DNA of 64,000 nucleotides from Ruminococcus sp. (GCA_017478965.1 JAFVCV010000047.1:94790-158789), one strand, 5' to 3'. Shown: positions 18,792 to 27,926, counted from the first letter of the stretch. Notes: generated from the sequence alone by a model not told the origin. Numbers and translations: made by a program.

Positions 18792-19502
18792 TCAAAAAGT
18801 ATACTCTATAACGCAGCACTGCCTGCCGTTTTCGTCGTTAAGGCTCACCGCAGTCCTGCCGTCTTTCTTGTTGAAGACCGCCGCCGTGATCCTGTCCTCC
18901 TGCTTTACCGGTATCTTGTACTCAGCCTCGATGCGCCTGGCTTTCAGCGGGCAGCTTACAAAGTCGTCGGCTATATCGAAATATCTGGCGTTATTGACAT
19001 GGAGGTTCATGTCGATATCGCTTTTTCTAATAGCCGCCGGGGCAGTAAGATCCGGTCCCCCTTCCGGAAGGCTGATCTTCCTTGAAAGATACTCCATATC
19101 CAGCTTAGGATAGACCTTGACCTTATTTATTATCTCAGCCGGCACCCTCATCAGCCTGCCGGTCTCCGTGTTCATAAAAGCCCCGCCGGCTATGGACTTG
19201 ACTATCGGCTCGCCCTTGCCGTCGTATATAACGGTATTTCTGAACCCGTAGCTCCGGTTGAGTTCATAGGCCCAGGTCCTGACGGCGATCTCCTCCCCAA
19301 GGACGGGCCTGCGAATAATATCTATCTGTCTCGATATCAGGAACATCACGCAGTTCTCTCTCTCGAAAAAAGGCGAAAGCACCGGGTGTGAAAGCAGATG
19401 TCTCTGTGAGGTGTCCTGAAGATAGTCCACCAGCAGGCTGTTCTTCACCACGCTGCCCTCCCCCAGGTGGGAGCAGTATACCGTTCTCTTCATCTCATAC
19501 AT
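18792..19502 (-). CDS. Acyl-ACP thioesterase
   Basis: A 236-residue double-hotdog protein of the bacterial FatA-like family, which releases fatty acids from acyl carrier protein. Seen: VVKNSLLVDYLQD and RQIDIIRRPVLGEEIAVRTW in the first hotdog, and DIDMNLHVNNARYFD in the second, the usual catalytic-region Asn/His pattern. It is the last gene of an operon with the SH3 protein and amidohydrolase. Role in lipid turnover is inferred from the family. Confidence 0.85.
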   Translation of the reverse strand: MYEMKRTVYCSHLGEGSVVKNSLLVDYLQDTSQRHLLSHPVLSPFFERENCVMFLISRQIDIIRRPVLGEEIAVRTWAYELNRSYGFRNTVIYDGKGEPIVKSIAGGAFMNTETGRLMRVPAEIINKVKVYPKLDMEYLSRKISLPEGGPDLTAPAAIRKSDIDMNLHVNNARYFDIADDFVSCPLKARRIEAEYKIPVKQEDRITAAVFNKKDGRTAVSLNDENGRQCCVIEYTF

Positions 19503-19530
19503 ATGTATCCATCTCCGTTCCGGTCATCAT

Positions 19531-20316
19531 CTATGCGGTCATTGTCAGCAGCGAGTGCATGACCCAGCCGACCTCGCCTTCATACTCCACACACACCCAC
19601 TTGGTCCCGTCCCGCTCCGTGGCAAGGCCCCTGCCGCTGACAGTACTGCCGTCAGGTATCTGCAAAATGACATTGTATCTCTTTGAAGGTCCGTACCTGA
19701 GGTTCAGGTAGGTCGTGTCCGAAGTGACCTTATACCTTACCTCCGAAGTGAACTTCATTCCCTCGTCCATCTCAAAAAGGCTGTCTGCGTTAAAGGCAGT
19801 GGTGGTAGTGGCGGCCGAAGTGGCCTTAGTTGTGGTCGTGGTAGTCTTCTTTGCGGTAGTCGTGGCACTTCTGGTGGTGGTATCGTCCTCCCCCAGGACT
19901 ATCGTGCTTGGTCTTGTGGTAGTGGTAGCCTCTGCGCTGACCGTCACAGCCTTGGCGGTGGTGCCGTTGTGCTCCGGTATGGTATAAAAGGTCTTGGCCT
20001 CGGTCCTCCTGGTGGCGGCCATTCCGAAGTCCTGCTCCTCGTCCTCCCGGCTGAATTCATTCTCCAAGGTCCCGCTCTCCATGGCGGTGGTGGTGGTATA
20101 ACCTGTATAATCCTCATCGTCAGCATCGACCTCGCCGCCGAAATAGGCCGTTTTCGTAGTGTGGACCGACCGCCTGGTCTCCTTCACCGTGGTGGTGAAA
20201 AGGGTGGTAGTCTCCTCCTGAGGTCCTATCATCTCCACCAGTCCGCAGCCCTCCAGGGCCAAAGTATTGATGGCCATGAGCGCCGCTATGAACAGCTTTG
20301 CCGTTTTTTTACTCAT
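19531..20316 (-). CDS. Secreted SH3-domain lipoprotein with Thr-rich linker
   Basis: A 261-residue protein. An N-terminal hydrophobic segment ends at ALEGC, an imperfect lipobox, so lipid attachment is likely but not certain. A low-complexity linker follows (poly-Thr and Thr/Ala runs, about residues 35-185). The C-terminal bacterial SH3 domain begins about residue 195 (YLNLRYGPSKRYNVI, then WVCVEYEGEVGWV). Such domains bind peptidoglycan or other wall components. GGGTGAG precedes the start. Confidence 0.8.
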   Translation of the reverse strand: MSKKTAKLFIAALMAINTLALEGCGLVEMIGPQEETTTLFTTTVKETRRSVHTTKTAYFGGEVDADDEDYTGYTTTTAMESGTLENEFSREDEEQDFGMAATRRTEAKTFYTIPEHNGTTAKAVTVSAEATTTTRPSTIVLGEDDTTTRSATTTAKKTTTTTTKATSAATTTTAFNADSLFEMDEGMKFTSEVRYKVTSDTTYLNLRYGPSKRYNVILQIPDGSTVSGRGLATERDGTKWVCVEYEGEVGWVMHSLLTMTA

Positions 20317-20362
20317 CAGTTCTCACCCTTTGTCCGTCTTTGCCTCTTTGTCTGTAAATGTA

Positions 20363-21160
20363 TCACTCTAAGCCTAAAAGTCTCTTTGCATTGCCGCTGA
20401 ATATCTTTTCTTTCTCGCTGCCGCTGAGGTCAAGGCCATCTATCTTGTTTCTTATGACCGACGGGTCGTCCCATGGACAGTCGCTTGCGAAAAGTATCCT
20501 GTCGGCCCCGTGCTTTTTTATTATCTTCTCCATAAGTCCGTCCGGACATTTTCTTGAGGTAAAGGCCGTGTCAAAATAGACCTCCCCCCCGGAGCCTGCC
20601 AGGACCTCATAGACCTCCTCCCACCTGTCGTTCCCGCCCAGGTGAGCAAAGACCGCCTTCAGATGCGGGTGCCTCTTCACCATTTTCAGCGCCCTCTCCG
20701 GGGTGCAGTGTATAAGCTCCGGCGAATAGACATCGAACCCGGAGTGGAACACCACCGGCAGCCCCCTTTTCTCTATCTCTTCATAAAAGCCGTCCAGCCG
20801 CTCCTCGTCCACCATGAAGTCCTGATAGTCCGGGTGGAGCTTTATGCCTTTGAGCCCAAGCCGCACTATCCTGTCAAGCTCCTCAGTGAGATCCTCCGCA
20901 TCGGGGTGAACAGAGCCAAAGCTTATGAACCGGCCGCCGTTCTGCTCGGCGCACCAGTCGTTGAGCACCCTCTGCTGGGTGGGCTTTGTGGCGATCGGCA
21001 AAAGCACCCCCAGGTCAACGCCCCATTCATCGAACTTTTTCACCGTCTGGCTTATAAGGCCCCGGGTAAACGGCTCGATAAAGCACCGTGCCTGCAAGGC
21101 CGAGATCGCCCTCTCGGCTATCTTTGGATTAAAGCAGTGAACATGAAAATCTATGAGCAT
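20363..21160 (-). CDS. Amidohydrolase-2 family metal-dependent hydrolase
   Basis: A 265-residue TIM-barrel protein. Metal-ligand motifs are visible: DFHVHC at the N-terminus, GIKLHPDYQ, VVFHSG, FAHLGG and the final FASDCPWDDP. The reaction is unknown; the family includes decarboxylases and hydrolases. An upstream GTG is in frame, but the ATG at 21160 has AGGTGG at six bases and starts right at the barrel motif. It heads the operon to the thioesterase. Confidence 0.85.
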   Translation of the reverse strand: MLIDFHVHCFNPKIAERAISALQARCFIEPFTRGLISQTVKKFDEWGVDLGVLLPIATKPTQQRVLNDWCAEQNGGRFISFGSVHPDAEDLTEELDRIVRLGLKGIKLHPDYQDFMVDEERLDGFYEEIEKRGLPVVFHSGFDVYSPELIHCTPERALKMVKRHPHLKAVFAHLGGNDRWEEVYEVLAGSGGEVYFDTAFTSRKCPDGLMEKIIKKHGADRILFASDCPWDDPSVIRNKIDGLDLSGSEKEKIFSGNAKRLLGLE

Positions 21161-21208
21161 TTGTTCCACCTGACCTATCTACGTTAAAATATACGACCGT
21201 TCCCTATG

Positions 21209-21237
21209 ATTATACCACACCGCCCTGTGTTTTTCAA
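21209..21237 (-). promoter_or_regulatory. Promoter of the amidohydrolase operon
   Basis: Minus strand: TTGAAA (21237-21232), 17-base spacer, TATAAT (21214-21209). It is divergent from the plus promoter at 21289. Confidence 0.75.
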
Positions 21238-21288
21238 GAAATCTCACATAAATTCCCCAAAATTCTTACACTTATTACACATTTGCCC

Positions 21289-21317
21289 TTGAAAAAAAGG
21301 GCAGAATATGTTATTAT
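21289..21317 (+). promoter_or_regulatory. Promoter of the DUF6106-like gene
   Basis: TTGAAA (21289-21294), 17-base spacer, TATTAT (21312-21317). A TATAAT string overlaps three bases further on. Confidence 0.65.
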
Positions 21318-21420
21318 AATAAATAGTCCTGGCCCATAAAACGGAATATCCGGCAGGTCAGGCGCCGATCATCCTGCGGGGCAGTCGCCGCCGCAGCACA
21401 ATTTCAGCGGAGGCAGAACA

Positions 21421-21963
21421 ATGGACAGATTTAAAGAACAGATAATCAAAAAACAGCCCACCAATAAAGATAACCTTACCAGGATATTCATAATGCTGGC
21501 CGCTCTGGCTTTAGCCTTTGCGGTGATATTCATATCACTGATGTTCCCGAACCTTTTCGTCATAGGCTTCACCCTTGCGATCGGGGCGGTCTACGGCGGG
21601 TTCTACCTGATGAAGAACCTGGATATCGAGTATGAATATATCTTCACCAACGGAGACCTTGACGTCGATAAGATCATGGCAGCCAGGTCGAGAAAGCGTC
21701 TTATCACTATAAAGGTGAACGACGTCACTGACATCGGCCCCTGTGAAGATCATGACGACGGCGGCAGGACTGTGGTCATGGCCTCGGCCTACGACCCGGA
21801 GTCGCAGGATTATTTTATGGACCTCAAGCACGCCTCCTACGGCGAGACCAGGGTGATATTCACTCCCGATGACGAAATGCTGAGAATGATAAAGACCAGC
21901 CTTCCCCGCAGCATCAGGAACAAGGTGGACGTTCCCGACAGGCCTGAGGACGAAGAGGACTGA
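21421..21963 (+). CDS. Membrane protein, DUF6106-like
   Basis: A 180-residue protein with two adjacent hydrophobic helices (about residues 22-42 and 45-65), then a soluble domain beginning IEYEYIFTNGDLDVDKIM. This layout, with an EYxFTNGxLDID-type segment, recalls the DUF6106 family of Clostridia; assignment is from memory. Function unknown. GGAGG precedes the ATG at good spacing and a short terminator follows. Confidence 0.7.
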   Translation: MDRFKEQIIKKQPTNKDNLTRIFIMLAALALAFAVIFISLMFPNLFVIGFTLAIGAVYGGFYLMKNLDIEYEYIFTNGDLDVDKIMAARSRKRLITIKVNDVTDIGPCEDHDDGGRTVVMASAYDPESQDYFMDLKHASYGETRVIFTPDDEMLRMIKTSLPRSIRNKVDVPDRPEDEED

Positions 21964-21981
21964 ACAGACACAGAAAAAAGA

Positions 21982-22001
21982 GCGGCGCAAGCCGCCTTTT
22001 T
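21982..22001 (+). terminator. Short terminator
   Basis: GCGGC-GCAA-GCCGC hairpin and five T between the DUF gene and nnr. The stem is short, so read-through is possible. Confidence 0.6.
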
Positions 22002-22024
22002 AAATTAACGATTAGGAGGGCCTT

Positions 22025-23596
22025 ATGGAAGAGCGCATACTGACAGTGGAGCAGATGGTATTCTGCGAGAGATATTCCGACTCCCACGGGGTGAGCCTTG
22101 GCAGGCTCATGGACAACGCCGGCAGGGAGCTTGGGCGGCACATCTTCAGCGTTTGCAGCACCAGAGGGGTCAGGGAGCCGCTTATCCTGGCCGGAAAAGG
22201 CAATAACGGCGGCGACGGCTTTGTAGCGGCGGCTCATCTCTTTGAAAAGGGGCTGCGGCCCACGGTGATGCTTTGCTGCGGAGCACCGGCCACTGACCTG
22301 GCGGTCAGGGCCTTCGAGGCGATGCCAAAGGCAATACCAGTCATCGGATACGACGGCACCGGCCTTTGCGGCGCAAAGATAGGGGCTGCCAGGGTCCTGG
22401 TGGACTGCATATTCGGCACAGGTTTCAGGGGCAGTCTGCCAATGGAGCTGGTCCCCCTTTTCGAGGATATCAGCGGCAACCCGCATTTTACCGTAGCCTG
22501 CGACCTTCCCTCCGGGGTGGACGCACGAAGCGGCCAGTGCTGCAAAGGAGCGGTCCGGGCTGACCTGACCGTGACTATGCACGCCCCAAAGCTTGGCATG
22601 ATGCTGTCCCCGGCTAAATACCTTGTCGGACGGCTGGAGGTCTGCGACATCGGCATACCCGAAAGCTCAGAGCTTTCCGGCTCCCCTGAGATGCAGGAGA
22701 AGATCTATGCCGCCGGGGATATGGAGTATTATGCCCGGCTGCTTCCGAAACGCCCTCCCGACGGCCATAAGGGCACCTTCGGAAAGCTGATCTGTCTCTG
22801 CGGCAGCGAGCATTATATAGGCGCCGCCGGACTTTCTGTTACCGCAGCCCTCAGGACCGGGGCTGGCCTGGTGGAGCTTTTTACCCCCCGCCGGACCGCC
22901 AGCGCCCTTGCTGCCGGACTTTATGAGTGCATTTACACCGCCGCACCCTCTGACGAAGATGGCTTTGTGACCAGCGAGGTCCTGCCTGAACTGCTTGACG
23001 CTCTGAAAAAGGCGGACGCTCTGCTCATCGGCTGCGGCCTTGGCTGCACGAAGGAGACTTCGAGGCTTGTGGCGGCTCTCATCGAAAGGTCCCCCGTACC
23101 GGTAATTCTCGATGCTGACGGCATAAATTCCATTGCGGCGAATATAGATATACTGTTGAAGAAAAGCTCAGAGGTCGTCCTGACTCCCCACCCCGGAGAG
23201 CTGGCAAGGCTATGCGGGGCAAGCCTGGAAGAGGTCGCCCGTGACCGCCACGGCTATGCTGCGGCCCTTGCCCGGAAATACGGAGTGACCGTAATTTCCA
23301 AGTCCGCCGAGACTCTGGTCTGCCACGGCAGCCGCACTCAGCTCATCACCGCCGGCAACACTGCCCTTTCCAAGGGCGGCTCTGGGGATATCCTGGCGGG
23401 GATAACGGCGTCGCTCATCGCCCAGTCCCCCCGGGACCTCACCTACGCCGTGCAGCTCTCCCCCTATATCCTGGGGAAGACCGCCGAGCTGCTCAGTGAG
23501 GACCGTTCCCAGCGGGGCCTGCTGCCAAGGGACATACTCGACGGGATACCGGTGTTTCTGAAAAAGCTGGAGACCGCCTCCGAGGGCGGCCGATAG
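22025..23596 (+). CDS. nnr: Bifunctional NAD(P)HX epimerase / ADP-dependent dehydratase
   Basis: A 523-residue fusion that repairs hydrated NADH and NADPH. The N-terminal epimerase domain (to about residue 215) shows AGKGNNGGDGFVAA and CDLPSGVDA. The C-terminal ribokinase-like dehydratase shows KGTFGKLICLCGS, LDADGIN, LTPHPGE and the catalytic GNTALSKGGSGDILAG. Order and length match YjeF-type fusions. Start ATG has AGGAGGG upstream. Confidence 0.95.
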   Translation: MEERILTVEQMVFCERYSDSHGVSLGRLMDNAGRELGRHIFSVCSTRGVREPLILAGKGNNGGDGFVAAAHLFEKGLRPTVMLCCGAPATDLAVRAFEAMPKAIPVIGYDGTGLCGAKIGAARVLVDCIFGTGFRGSLPMELVPLFEDISGNPHFTVACDLPSGVDARSGQCCKGAVRADLTVTMHAPKLGMMLSPAKYLVGRLEVCDIGIPESSELSGSPEMQEKIYAAGDMEYYARLLPKRPPDGHKGTFGKLICLCGSEHYIGAAGLSVTAALRTGAGLVELFTPRRTASALAAGLYECIYTAAPSDEDGFVTSEVLPELLDALKKADALLIGCGLGCTKETSRLVAALIERSPVPVILDADGINSIAANIDILLKKSSEVVLTPHPGELARLCGASLEEVARDRHGYAAALARKYGVTVISKSAETLVCHGSRTQLITAGNTALSKGGSGDILAGITASLIAQSPRDLTYAVQLSPYILGKTAELLSEDRSQRGLLPRDILDGIPVFLKKLETASEGGR

Positions 23597-23600
23597 AATG

Positions 23601-23637
23601 ACAGGGCGTTCTTCGATATGAAGAGCGCCCTGTTTTT
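23601..23637 (+). terminator. Terminator after nnr
   Basis: ACAGGGCG...CGCCCTGT hairpin and five T, directly after the stop codon. Confidence 0.85.
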
Positions 23638-23666
23638 ATCTGTTTTACCTGAAAGGAAGATGCGAT

Positions 23667-24182
23667 TTGAAAAGATGTAAAATTTTGCCTGTCACTGCAT
23701 TAGCTGCCTTTATACTGCCCGGCTGCAGTGCGCCTGCCCGAAATGCCGCCAGGCCCCCGGCGATACCGGAGGAGCTTGAAACCACCGCCGAGTTTAGCGC
23801 CCAGGGCCGTCAGTACTCAGCCGACCTCCGCCGCAGTGCCACAGGCCTTTGGGAGTGTGTGCTGACAGCCCCGGAGACTGTGGCGGGACTGACCTACAAG
23901 CTGGAGGACAGCTCCGTGACCCTTAGCTTTGAGGACCTGGAATTTACCGTCGACCGCAGCGATCTGCCCGAATACGGCCCTGTGAAAATGCTCACCGAGA
24001 GCATTGATATGCTCATCACTTCCAAGGATCTAACCTGTACAGAAGAAGATGGCGTTCTCCACGAAAAAGCTATCATCTCCGGCCTGGACCTCAGCGCCGA
24101 GCTTTCCGGCGGCGAGCTTACCCATATCGAAGTCGAAGGCTGTTTCGCAGCTGATATAGGACAAAAAAACACCCCCGAATAA
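23667..24182 (+). CDS. Uncharacterised lipoprotein
   Basis: A 171-residue protein with an N-terminal hydrophobic segment and lipobox ILPGC near residue 20. The rest is a small acidic beta-rich domain (EFSAQGRQYSADLRR...), not recognised. Similar short lipoproteins are common in Ruminococcus-type genomes. Start is TTG at 23667 with AAAGGA about ten bases upstream; the nearby ATG is out of frame. Its stop codon lies in the loop of the terminator shared with the convergent gene. Confidence 0.75.
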   Translation: MKRCKILPVTALAAFILPGCSAPARNAARPPAIPEELETTAEFSAQGRQYSADLRRSATGLWECVLTAPETVAGLTYKLEDSSVTLSFEDLEFTVDRSDLPEYGPVKMLTESIDMLITSKDLTCTEEDGVLHEKAIISGLDLSAELSGGELTHIEVEGCFAADIGQKNTPE

Positions 24183-24191
24183 CGGGGGTGT
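24169..24191 (-). terminator. Convergent terminator
   Basis: CACCCCCG/CGGGGGTG stem with seven T on the minus strand. It serves the Ser-rich surface protein gene. Confidence 0.85.
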
Positions 24192-24221
24192 AAGTTTCAG
24201 TAAATAAGTTCCTGTCAGAAA

Positions 24222-25103
24222 TTACTTCTTCTTGGAAACTACTGCAACTGCGCCTGCCAGAGCCAGACCTGCAAGTGCGATACCTGCGGTTGCGCCGGTA
24301 GCAGTGTTAGCAGTGTTGTCAGAAGCTGCGGTGCTGGAAGCTGCCTTGCTGCTGGTAGTAGTGGAAGACTTGCTGCTGGTAGTAGAAGACTTGCTGCTGG
24401 TAGTAGAAGACTTGCTGCTGGTAGCAGTGCTGCTGGTTGCAGTGCTGCTAGCTGCGCTGCTCTCTGCTGCGCTGCTCTCTGCTACGCTGCTCTCGCCGGC
24501 ATCTGCTGCCTTCATAACTACGCCCTTAGCCTCGCACTGAGTCAGTTCCAGAGTATAAGAAACCTCGGAAACGCTCTCCAGCCACTCCATATAAGCTGCG
24601 TCATCTGCGCCAAGCTTATCCTTGATCTGATCAGAGAAATCTACCTGCTGAGAGTTGCCGGAAAGGCCCCAAGACTCCTGCTTGCCGAGGAGGTCGCCGC
24701 TGATGGTAGTATCATCAAGATCAACGTTAGTGCTGGCCTCGATGTGGAAGTTGGTGATGTTACCGCTGATAGCACCTGCATCGTCAACCTCAGTAATATT
24801 GCTGCAGCCGAGCTTGATACCGAAAGTAGGAGTCTGCTCACCGTCCTGCTGAGGTGTATACAGGCTCATACCGGAATGATCTACAGTCCACTTGATCTCA
24901 TAAGTGCCAAGGGTGGATCCGCCAGTGTTCTCACCGCTGCCGTTGTTGGTGTCATACCACTGCCAGGAATCGCCACGGTTCTGGATATAAGGGTTGCAGA
25001 AGAAGCTGATCTCTGCGCTCTCATCTGCGCTGGTGGTGATAGCTGCCATAGATGCGGCAAGTGCCATTGCTGACATACCTGCTAAGATCTTTGAAATTCT
25101 CAT
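24222..25103 (-). CDS. Secreted Ser/Thr-rich surface protein with sortase-like tail
   Basis: A 293-residue protein. A signal peptide covers about residues 1-27 (…ITTSADE). A carbohydrate-binding-like or beta-sandwich domain of unknown family fills about 28-200. Then comes a low-complexity Ser/Thr/Ala region with three SSKSSTT repeats (21-bp period in the DNA). The tail is NTATG, a hydrophobic helix of about 20 residues, and KKK, the layout of a sortase signal with an unusual pentapeptide. Strong promoter, GGAGGAG site and terminator suggest high, independent expression. Function unknown. Confidence 0.8.
   Translation of the reverse strand: MRISKILAGMSAMALAASMAAITTSADESAEISFFCNPYIQNRGDSWQWYDTNNGSGENTGGSTLGTYEIKWTVDHSGMSLYTPQQDGEQTPTFGIKLGCSNITEVDDAGAISGNITNFHIEASTNVDLDDTTISGDLLGKQESWGLSGNSQQVDFSDQIKDKLGADDAAYMEWLESVSEVSYTLELTQCEAKGVVMKAADAGESSVAESSAAESSAASSTATSSTATSSKSSTTSSKSSTTSSKSSTTTSSKAASSTAASDNTANTATGATAGIALAGLALAGAVAVVSKKK
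24349..24440 (-). repeat. In-frame 21-bp tandem repeats in the surface protein gene
   Basis: Units encoding SSKSSTT, about three near-perfect copies, followed by degenerate SSTAT units. They lie in the linker before the wall-sorting tail. Confidence 0.8.
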
Positions 25104-25482
25104 TATAAATCTCCTCCAAATTTCTAGATTTATTTAGAATGGCAATATTTTCTTTGCTATTGCCTTAATTCTAGGTTTTAGTATAACACTATTGCGTCCA
25201 TTTGTCAAGCAATTTTATCATTTATTTTTTACCGTTCGGGCCAAATTTTTCACAAAGTTTTCACACGGAAATTGTGCAGAACTCACAGAAAACGATTTCG
25301 ATATTCCATTCCGGCCGATTTTTTTCATCTTGCATGACCTGTTCACATAATATCCGGGACGCCGTTTACAGGCCGTCCTTTCAGTATTCTTTGCAGACTG
25401 GCGCTTTTTTATTCAGTCCTCCGCCTGACCGGCCGCAATATCAGCGCTGATAAATATCATCGCTGATATAAATATTTTAACA
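25104..25482. other. Intergenic region with surface-protein promoter
   Basis: No gene seen. It holds the promoter at 25180-25208, a leader able to form a GGCAATA/TATTGCC hairpin, and near 25438-25469 an ATATCAGCG/CGCTGATAT hairpin after the VWA gene that lacks a T-run. The rest is AT-rich and unassigned. Confidence 0.6.
25180..25208 (-). promoter_or_regulatory. Strong promoter of the Ser-rich surface protein
   Basis: Minus strand: TTGACA (25208-25203), 17-base spacer, TATACT (25185-25180). Leader of about 75 bases ending in GGAGGAG. Confidence 0.85.
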
Positions 25483-27828
25483 TCATCTTTCATAAACGTC
25501 CGAGAAGGACAGTCCCACCTGCTTGCCCTCATAAATAGCCAGATAGGTGAACGCCTCCCCCACTACTTCCGCCTTGTCGCCTTCTATCTCCAGCTTGGCC
25601 ACAGGTTTCTTTTCTATGTATATTTCCTTTATCTTGTCAGGGTAGTTGTTGTCGTAGACTCTCAGTATGAACTTCCTGTGGCAGCCTGAGTCCCTTATCA
25701 TCCCTATCGTATTGACGGAATGTGTGTCGTCCACCGTAGTCACCACGGGTATGCCAAGGCTCAGCAGGCTCTCCAGCCGCTCGAACCCCTCATCTCCGCC
25801 GGTAAGGCTGAATTCCTCCTCGCTGTCGTCCCACTGCAGGGCGTTGAGCCTGTAGAGCGCCGCACAGAGCTGAGCGTCGTCCTCGCTGTAGCCACGGGCT
25901 ATCTTATCCAGCGCCCCGGCGATATCAAGGTCCAGCAGCTCTACCTGATCCCAGGGAAGGTTCGAGGCCTCCAGCTTGCGCTTGTCCACCTGCCAGCCTC
26001 TGTTCTCCGCATCGTAGCGGTAATTCTTATTGACTGTCAGCAGACCGTTCTTGCTACTGTAGTCTATATACTCCCTGACATTGGCGTATTTATGGCTGAA
26101 TATCTGCGGTTTAAGCTCGCTGAGGGTCTTTCTCTCCTCATACAGTCCGCCTGTCTCCGTGCCGTTAAGATCATACCCCGACGCCACCACTTTAAGGTCG
26201 CTGTCGTCCCCGGGGGTGATGCTGTCAAGGCTCAGTGATACGCTGCCAAGATACCAGTCCCTGGCCATCACCGCCATGCCAAAATCCACGCTGGAGGAGG
26301 TGGTGGTCCTGAAATTCTTGAACGAGAAACCGTTCCTCGAAGGTTCAAAACCGGTATTGTACAGAGAATAGCCCGTCACCTTGTCGTTTGAGTCCTTGTA
26401 GCTGACAATATCGTAATTCAGTGTGGTGACTATCTGCTTGTAAACGTCATCCAGTGCATTTGCGTCCGAAGCTGAATAGTACTTGCCGCCAGTGGAATAG
26501 GCCACGTTTTGCAGCCAGTCACGGTCGATATCCCGTCCAAGGCCCACCGTCAGCACTATGACCGACTTGTCGTTGGCAAGCTCAGCCAGCTCCTCGATAG
26601 TGGCTCCGCCGACCTCGTCGCTCTCGCCGTCAGACAGCATTACCAGAATATTCCTGTATTTGCCGTTCCCCTCGGTGACAAACTCGTTTATACAGTTTCT
26701 GAGAGCGGTCTGATTATGGGTGCCGTCGAAGATCTCGTCTTCAGTCTTTATCCTTCTTAAAATGGAAGAAAGCTCGCTGCGGTCCCCGGTGAAATCACAC
26801 ATCTTAGTATAGGTACCTGTGAACTTGCTTATACCTATCTTATAATCAGTATCAAATTTATTTATCAGCGACTGCGTAAAATCCAGTCTCTTGAAATCCA
26901 CGTCGTTCTCAGATGAAGTAGGACACTTCTCCTTAGGATACATGGACCCCGAATTGTCGATAAGGAACGCCACCCTTGTGGTCGCCGGCTCGTTCACCGA
27001 AGCCTCGGCTCCCACCACATAGGTACCGTTGCGGTTTATCCTGGCCTTTACGCACTGCCCGGACACATCAGTCTCGCTCTCCACCTTGTTGTAGACCAGC
27101 GAGTCCGCATCGAACCTGAGCACCGTCAGGTCCTCATAGCCGTAGCCGCTCCTGAAAAGTCTGTCCTTATCTATTTTTATGGATATCTCAGCGCTCTCAT
27201 ACGGATACTCGGTGTAAAAATCATAAGCCTTCGACACCACGCTGGCGTTTGAAGATATCCCCACCAGCTCCAGCTCCTCCACTGTGGAGCCTGCGATGTT
27301 GGGGTTGCCCGTCAGGGTAACGGTGCAGTTATTGTCCTTCTTCTTCACCGTCATTATCCTGTCGGCGTCATTGGTCTCGCCGTCGGTCCTGGAGACTCTC
27401 GGGTTGGTCCCGGACATTATCTCATAGCCATCCAGCATACCGTCGCCGTCGGTATCCTCCTTCAGCGGATCAGTGCCCAGCTCCACCTCGTCGCCGTCGA
27501 TTATGCCGTCGCCGTCAGTGTCCTCGTTCTGCACTCCGGTCCCGGAAGCGGTCTCCCTCATGTTAGGCACGCCGTCCCCGTCCCAGTCCTCCATATCCTT
27601 GAACTCAGGCTCCTTGAAGGTGGTCTGTATATCCAGCTGCGAAAGCACAGCCTTGACCCTTTCGACCCTGTTGTAGTGAGCCAGCTCCACACCCACAAAT
27701 ACGGTGGCCGCTATTATCAGGCCCAGTATCAGCAGCAGCACGATAAGAGTATCTCTCTTCTTTTTCATGCTCCTGTCTATGCTTTTTGCAAAATCGTTCT
27801 TAGCCAGACTGTAGTCGCTTTTTTTCAT
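25483..27828 (-). CDS. Membrane-anchored von Willebrand A protein with calcium-binding repeats
   Basis: A 781-residue protein. A cytoplasmic Lys-rich N-terminus precedes one transmembrane helix (about residues 27-49), so the rest is outside. TSP3/dockerin-like calcium motifs occur at about 80-140 (DWDGDG, DTDGDG twice). The VWA domain has the MIDAS motif DNSGS at 291-295. The last 100 residues contain TVDDTHSVN and VYDNNYP, reminiscent of papain-like folds but without an obvious Cys. The ATG at 27828 has AGGAGA; an upstream in-frame ATG at 27852 lacks one. Probable adhesion or wall-assembly role. Confidence 0.85.
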   Translation of the reverse strand: MKKSDYSLAKNDFAKSIDRSMKKKRDTLIVLLLILGLIIAATVFVGVELAHYNRVERVKAVLSQLDIQTTFKEPEFKDMEDWDGDGVPNMRETASGTGVQNEDTDGDGIIDGDEVELGTDPLKEDTDGDGMLDGYEIMSGTNPRVSRTDGETNDADRIMTVKKKDNNCTVTLTGNPNIAGSTVEELELVGISSNASVVSKAYDFYTEYPYESAEISIKIDKDRLFRSGYGYEDLTVLRFDADSLVYNKVESETDVSGQCVKARINRNGTYVVGAEASVNEPATTRVAFLIDNSGSMYPKEKCPTSSENDVDFKRLDFTQSLINKFDTDYKIGISKFTGTYTKMCDFTGDRSELSSILRRIKTEDEIFDGTHNQTALRNCINEFVTEGNGKYRNILVMLSDGESDEVGGATIEELAELANDKSVIVLTVGLGRDIDRDWLQNVAYSTGGKYYSASDANALDDVYKQIVTTLNYDIVSYKDSNDKVTGYSLYNTGFEPSRNGFSFKNFRTTTSSSVDFGMAVMARDWYLGSVSLSLDSITPGDDSDLKVVASGYDLNGTETGGLYEERKTLSELKPQIFSHKYANVREYIDYSSKNGLLTVNKNYRYDAENRGWQVDKRKLEASNLPWDQVELLDLDIAGALDKIARGYSEDDAQLCAALYRLNALQWDDSEEEFSLTGGDEGFERLESLLSLGIPVVTTVDDTHSVNTIGMIRDSGCHRKFILRVYDNNYPDKIKEIYIEKKPVAKLEIEGDKAEVVGEAFTYLAIYEGKQVGLSFSDVYER

Positions 27829-27926
27829 AAGGTCTCTCCTAATCGCTATCATCTCTCAGGTCGGGCGGCTGTCCTGTGCCGGACCTCTTCGTCAGATCTT
27901 TACAATATGCAACTATTTACTTTTAT

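Noticed and set aside
24349-24440. Regular short repeats as a possible CRISPR array
   Set aside because: The repeats are in frame, contiguous and encode a Ser/Thr linker; there are no spacers.
25440-25475. Terminator after the VWA gene
   Set aside because: The ATATCAGCG/CGCTGATAT hairpin is clear but no T-run follows on the minus strand.
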